Source of the DNA: a bacterium
GTDB taxonomy: Bacteria; Verrucomicrobiota; Verrucomicrobiia; Limisphaerales; J093
Direction of reading: 5' to 3'
NCBI GenBank assembly: GCA_021784265.1
Contig: JAJXTA010000114.1
Location: forward strand, 1-7,608
DNA: 7,608 bases
This document shows, one piece after another, positions 6,938 through 7,608 of this stretch; position 1 is the first letter of the stretch, and each line of letters starts with the position of its first letter. The notes below the pieces were generated by a model. It saw only the letters and a program-made list of their open reading frames with translations. It ran no database searches and was not told where the DNA came from. A program made the translations under genes and the position numbers.

Positions 6938-7608
6938 TCACTCCCCGCCGTCGTCGTCCTTGCGTTCCCAACGCCGCGGGGCGCGCACGGGCAAGGCCGT
7001 ATCGATCCTGGGATAGTAGGTGCCTTCGCCAAAAAGGTCCTGCGCCGCCTGCTCGAGCGCGGCCGAGGGAGTCACGGCGAAACGCTCGTGGGTCTCGACA
7101 AAGACGACCTGGCCCGCCGGTTGCGCCAGACAGAGGAACAACGGGCACTTGCCCGGGTGTTCTTGGATGAGCTGATGGGCCGCTTGCAGCAGGGCGGGCG
7201 TGAGGTGGGCGGTGTGGAGTCGGAGGTGAACCTGCTTGGTGTAACGCCGCGGGGCTTCGGCCAAAGGCAGGATCTCCTGCGGGAACACCTTGGGCTTGTC
7301 CTCCCCGGTGGTCACCTCGCCCACCACCATGACGGCTTGGTTGAGGGCCAAGAGCTGGCGATGGTTCTCGTAGCTCTCGTTGAGGCAGAGCAGTTGCACC
7401 GAGCCGGTCAGGTCCTCGAGGGTGACCAGCGCATAGGGTCGGTTGTTCTTTTTCGAGACCCCTTCTTGGACGGCGGTCACCAAGCCACCGATGCGCGTCA
7501 TCGCGCGGTTGGCCAGTTGGCCCAGCGCCGCGATCGTGCTCAGCGCATAGCGACGCAACAACAGGGCATGCGGCGTCAACGGATGCCCGGTGACATAAAA
7601 GCCGAGCA
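6938..7608 (-). CDS. dnaE: DNA polymerase III alpha subunit, C-terminal part (partial)
   Basis: This is the 3' end of the gene for the replicative polymerase subunit; 222 residues are present, the first full codon being at 7604-7606, and the 5' part lies beyond the right edge. The visible sequence opens with LGFYVTGHPL, a hallmark that precedes the OB fold in bacterial DnaE. Next comes the OB-fold domain itself (TRIGGLVTAV... SKKNNRPYALVTLEDLTGSV). The C-terminal domain ends with the conserved type of stretch CLAQPAGQVVFVETHERFAV...LFGEGTYYPRID and a charged tail. The reading frame is open to the window edge, so no start codon within the window is real. The polymerase active site, PHP domain and beta-clamp-binding motif would lie outside. 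The region is intact and ordinary; it identifies the right flank as core chromosome. Confidence 0.95.
   Translation of the reverse strand, partial: LGFYVTGHPLTPHALLLRRYALSTIAALGQLANRAMTRIGGLVTAVQEGVSKKNNRPYALVTLEDLTGSVQLLCLNESYENHRQLLALNQAVMVVGEVTTGEDKPKVFPQEILPLAEAPRRYTKQVHLRLHTAHLTPALLQAAHQLIQEHPGKCPLFLCLAQPAGQVVFVETHERFAVTPSAALEQAAQDLFGEGTYYPRIDTALPVRAPRRWERKDDDGGE

Noticed and set aside
5895..7148. 417-codon minus-strand frame spanning the rlmI-like gene and the dnaE end
   Set aside because: It crosses two securely identified genes in another frame, and its Gly/Arg-rich translation shows no domain.
1..7608. CRISPR array, tRNA/rRNA genes, transposon or phage genes
   Set aside because: No regularly spaced direct repeats, no tRNA-like cloverleaf, and no transposase, integrase or phage protein was seen on either strand.

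Overview
This is a high-GC bacterial window of ordinary-looking chromosomal genes. Two predicted twin-arginine-exported carbohydrate-type enzymes (a Gfo/Idh/MocA oxidoreductase and a fucose-isomerase-like protein), together with an exported PQQ-like beta-propeller protein, give a gene mix typical of the Planctomycetota/Verrucomicrobiota group. I lean towards Verrucomicrobiota, but no marker gene here is decisive and this is inference.

Layout, left to right: a small plant-type 2Fe-2S ferredoxin on + (72-359); a Tat-signal Gfo/Idh/MocA oxidoreductase on - (508-1899); a 524-base divergent intergenic region with inverted repeats and a good sigma70-like promoter facing right; a Tat-signal L-fucose/L-arabinose-isomerase-like protein on + (2424-3860); a degraded or frameshifted HEAT-repeat-like reading frame on - (about 3832-4271); a secreted PQQ-like beta-propeller protein on + (4300-5597), broken by an apparent one-base deletion in a G run; an RlmI-type 23S rRNA m5C methyltransferase on - (5621-6835); and the C-terminal end of the DNA polymerase III alpha subunit, dnaE, on -, running off the right edge (6938-7608).

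How the genes may work together: the divergently arranged oxidoreductase and isomerase-like protein share one intergenic region and are both predicted to leave the cytoplasm folded through the Tat pathway. They could belong to an extracytoplasmic sugar-modifying module, but no substrate can be read from the sequence. The beta-propeller protein is also predicted to be exported. dnaE and the rlmI-like gene are housekeeping genes on the same strand, 97-102 bases apart. I found no RNA genes, CRISPR array, transposase, phage gene or defence system. The points most worth a second look are the two apparent frameshifts within about 1 kb and the inverted repeats next to the promoter of the isomerase-like gene.
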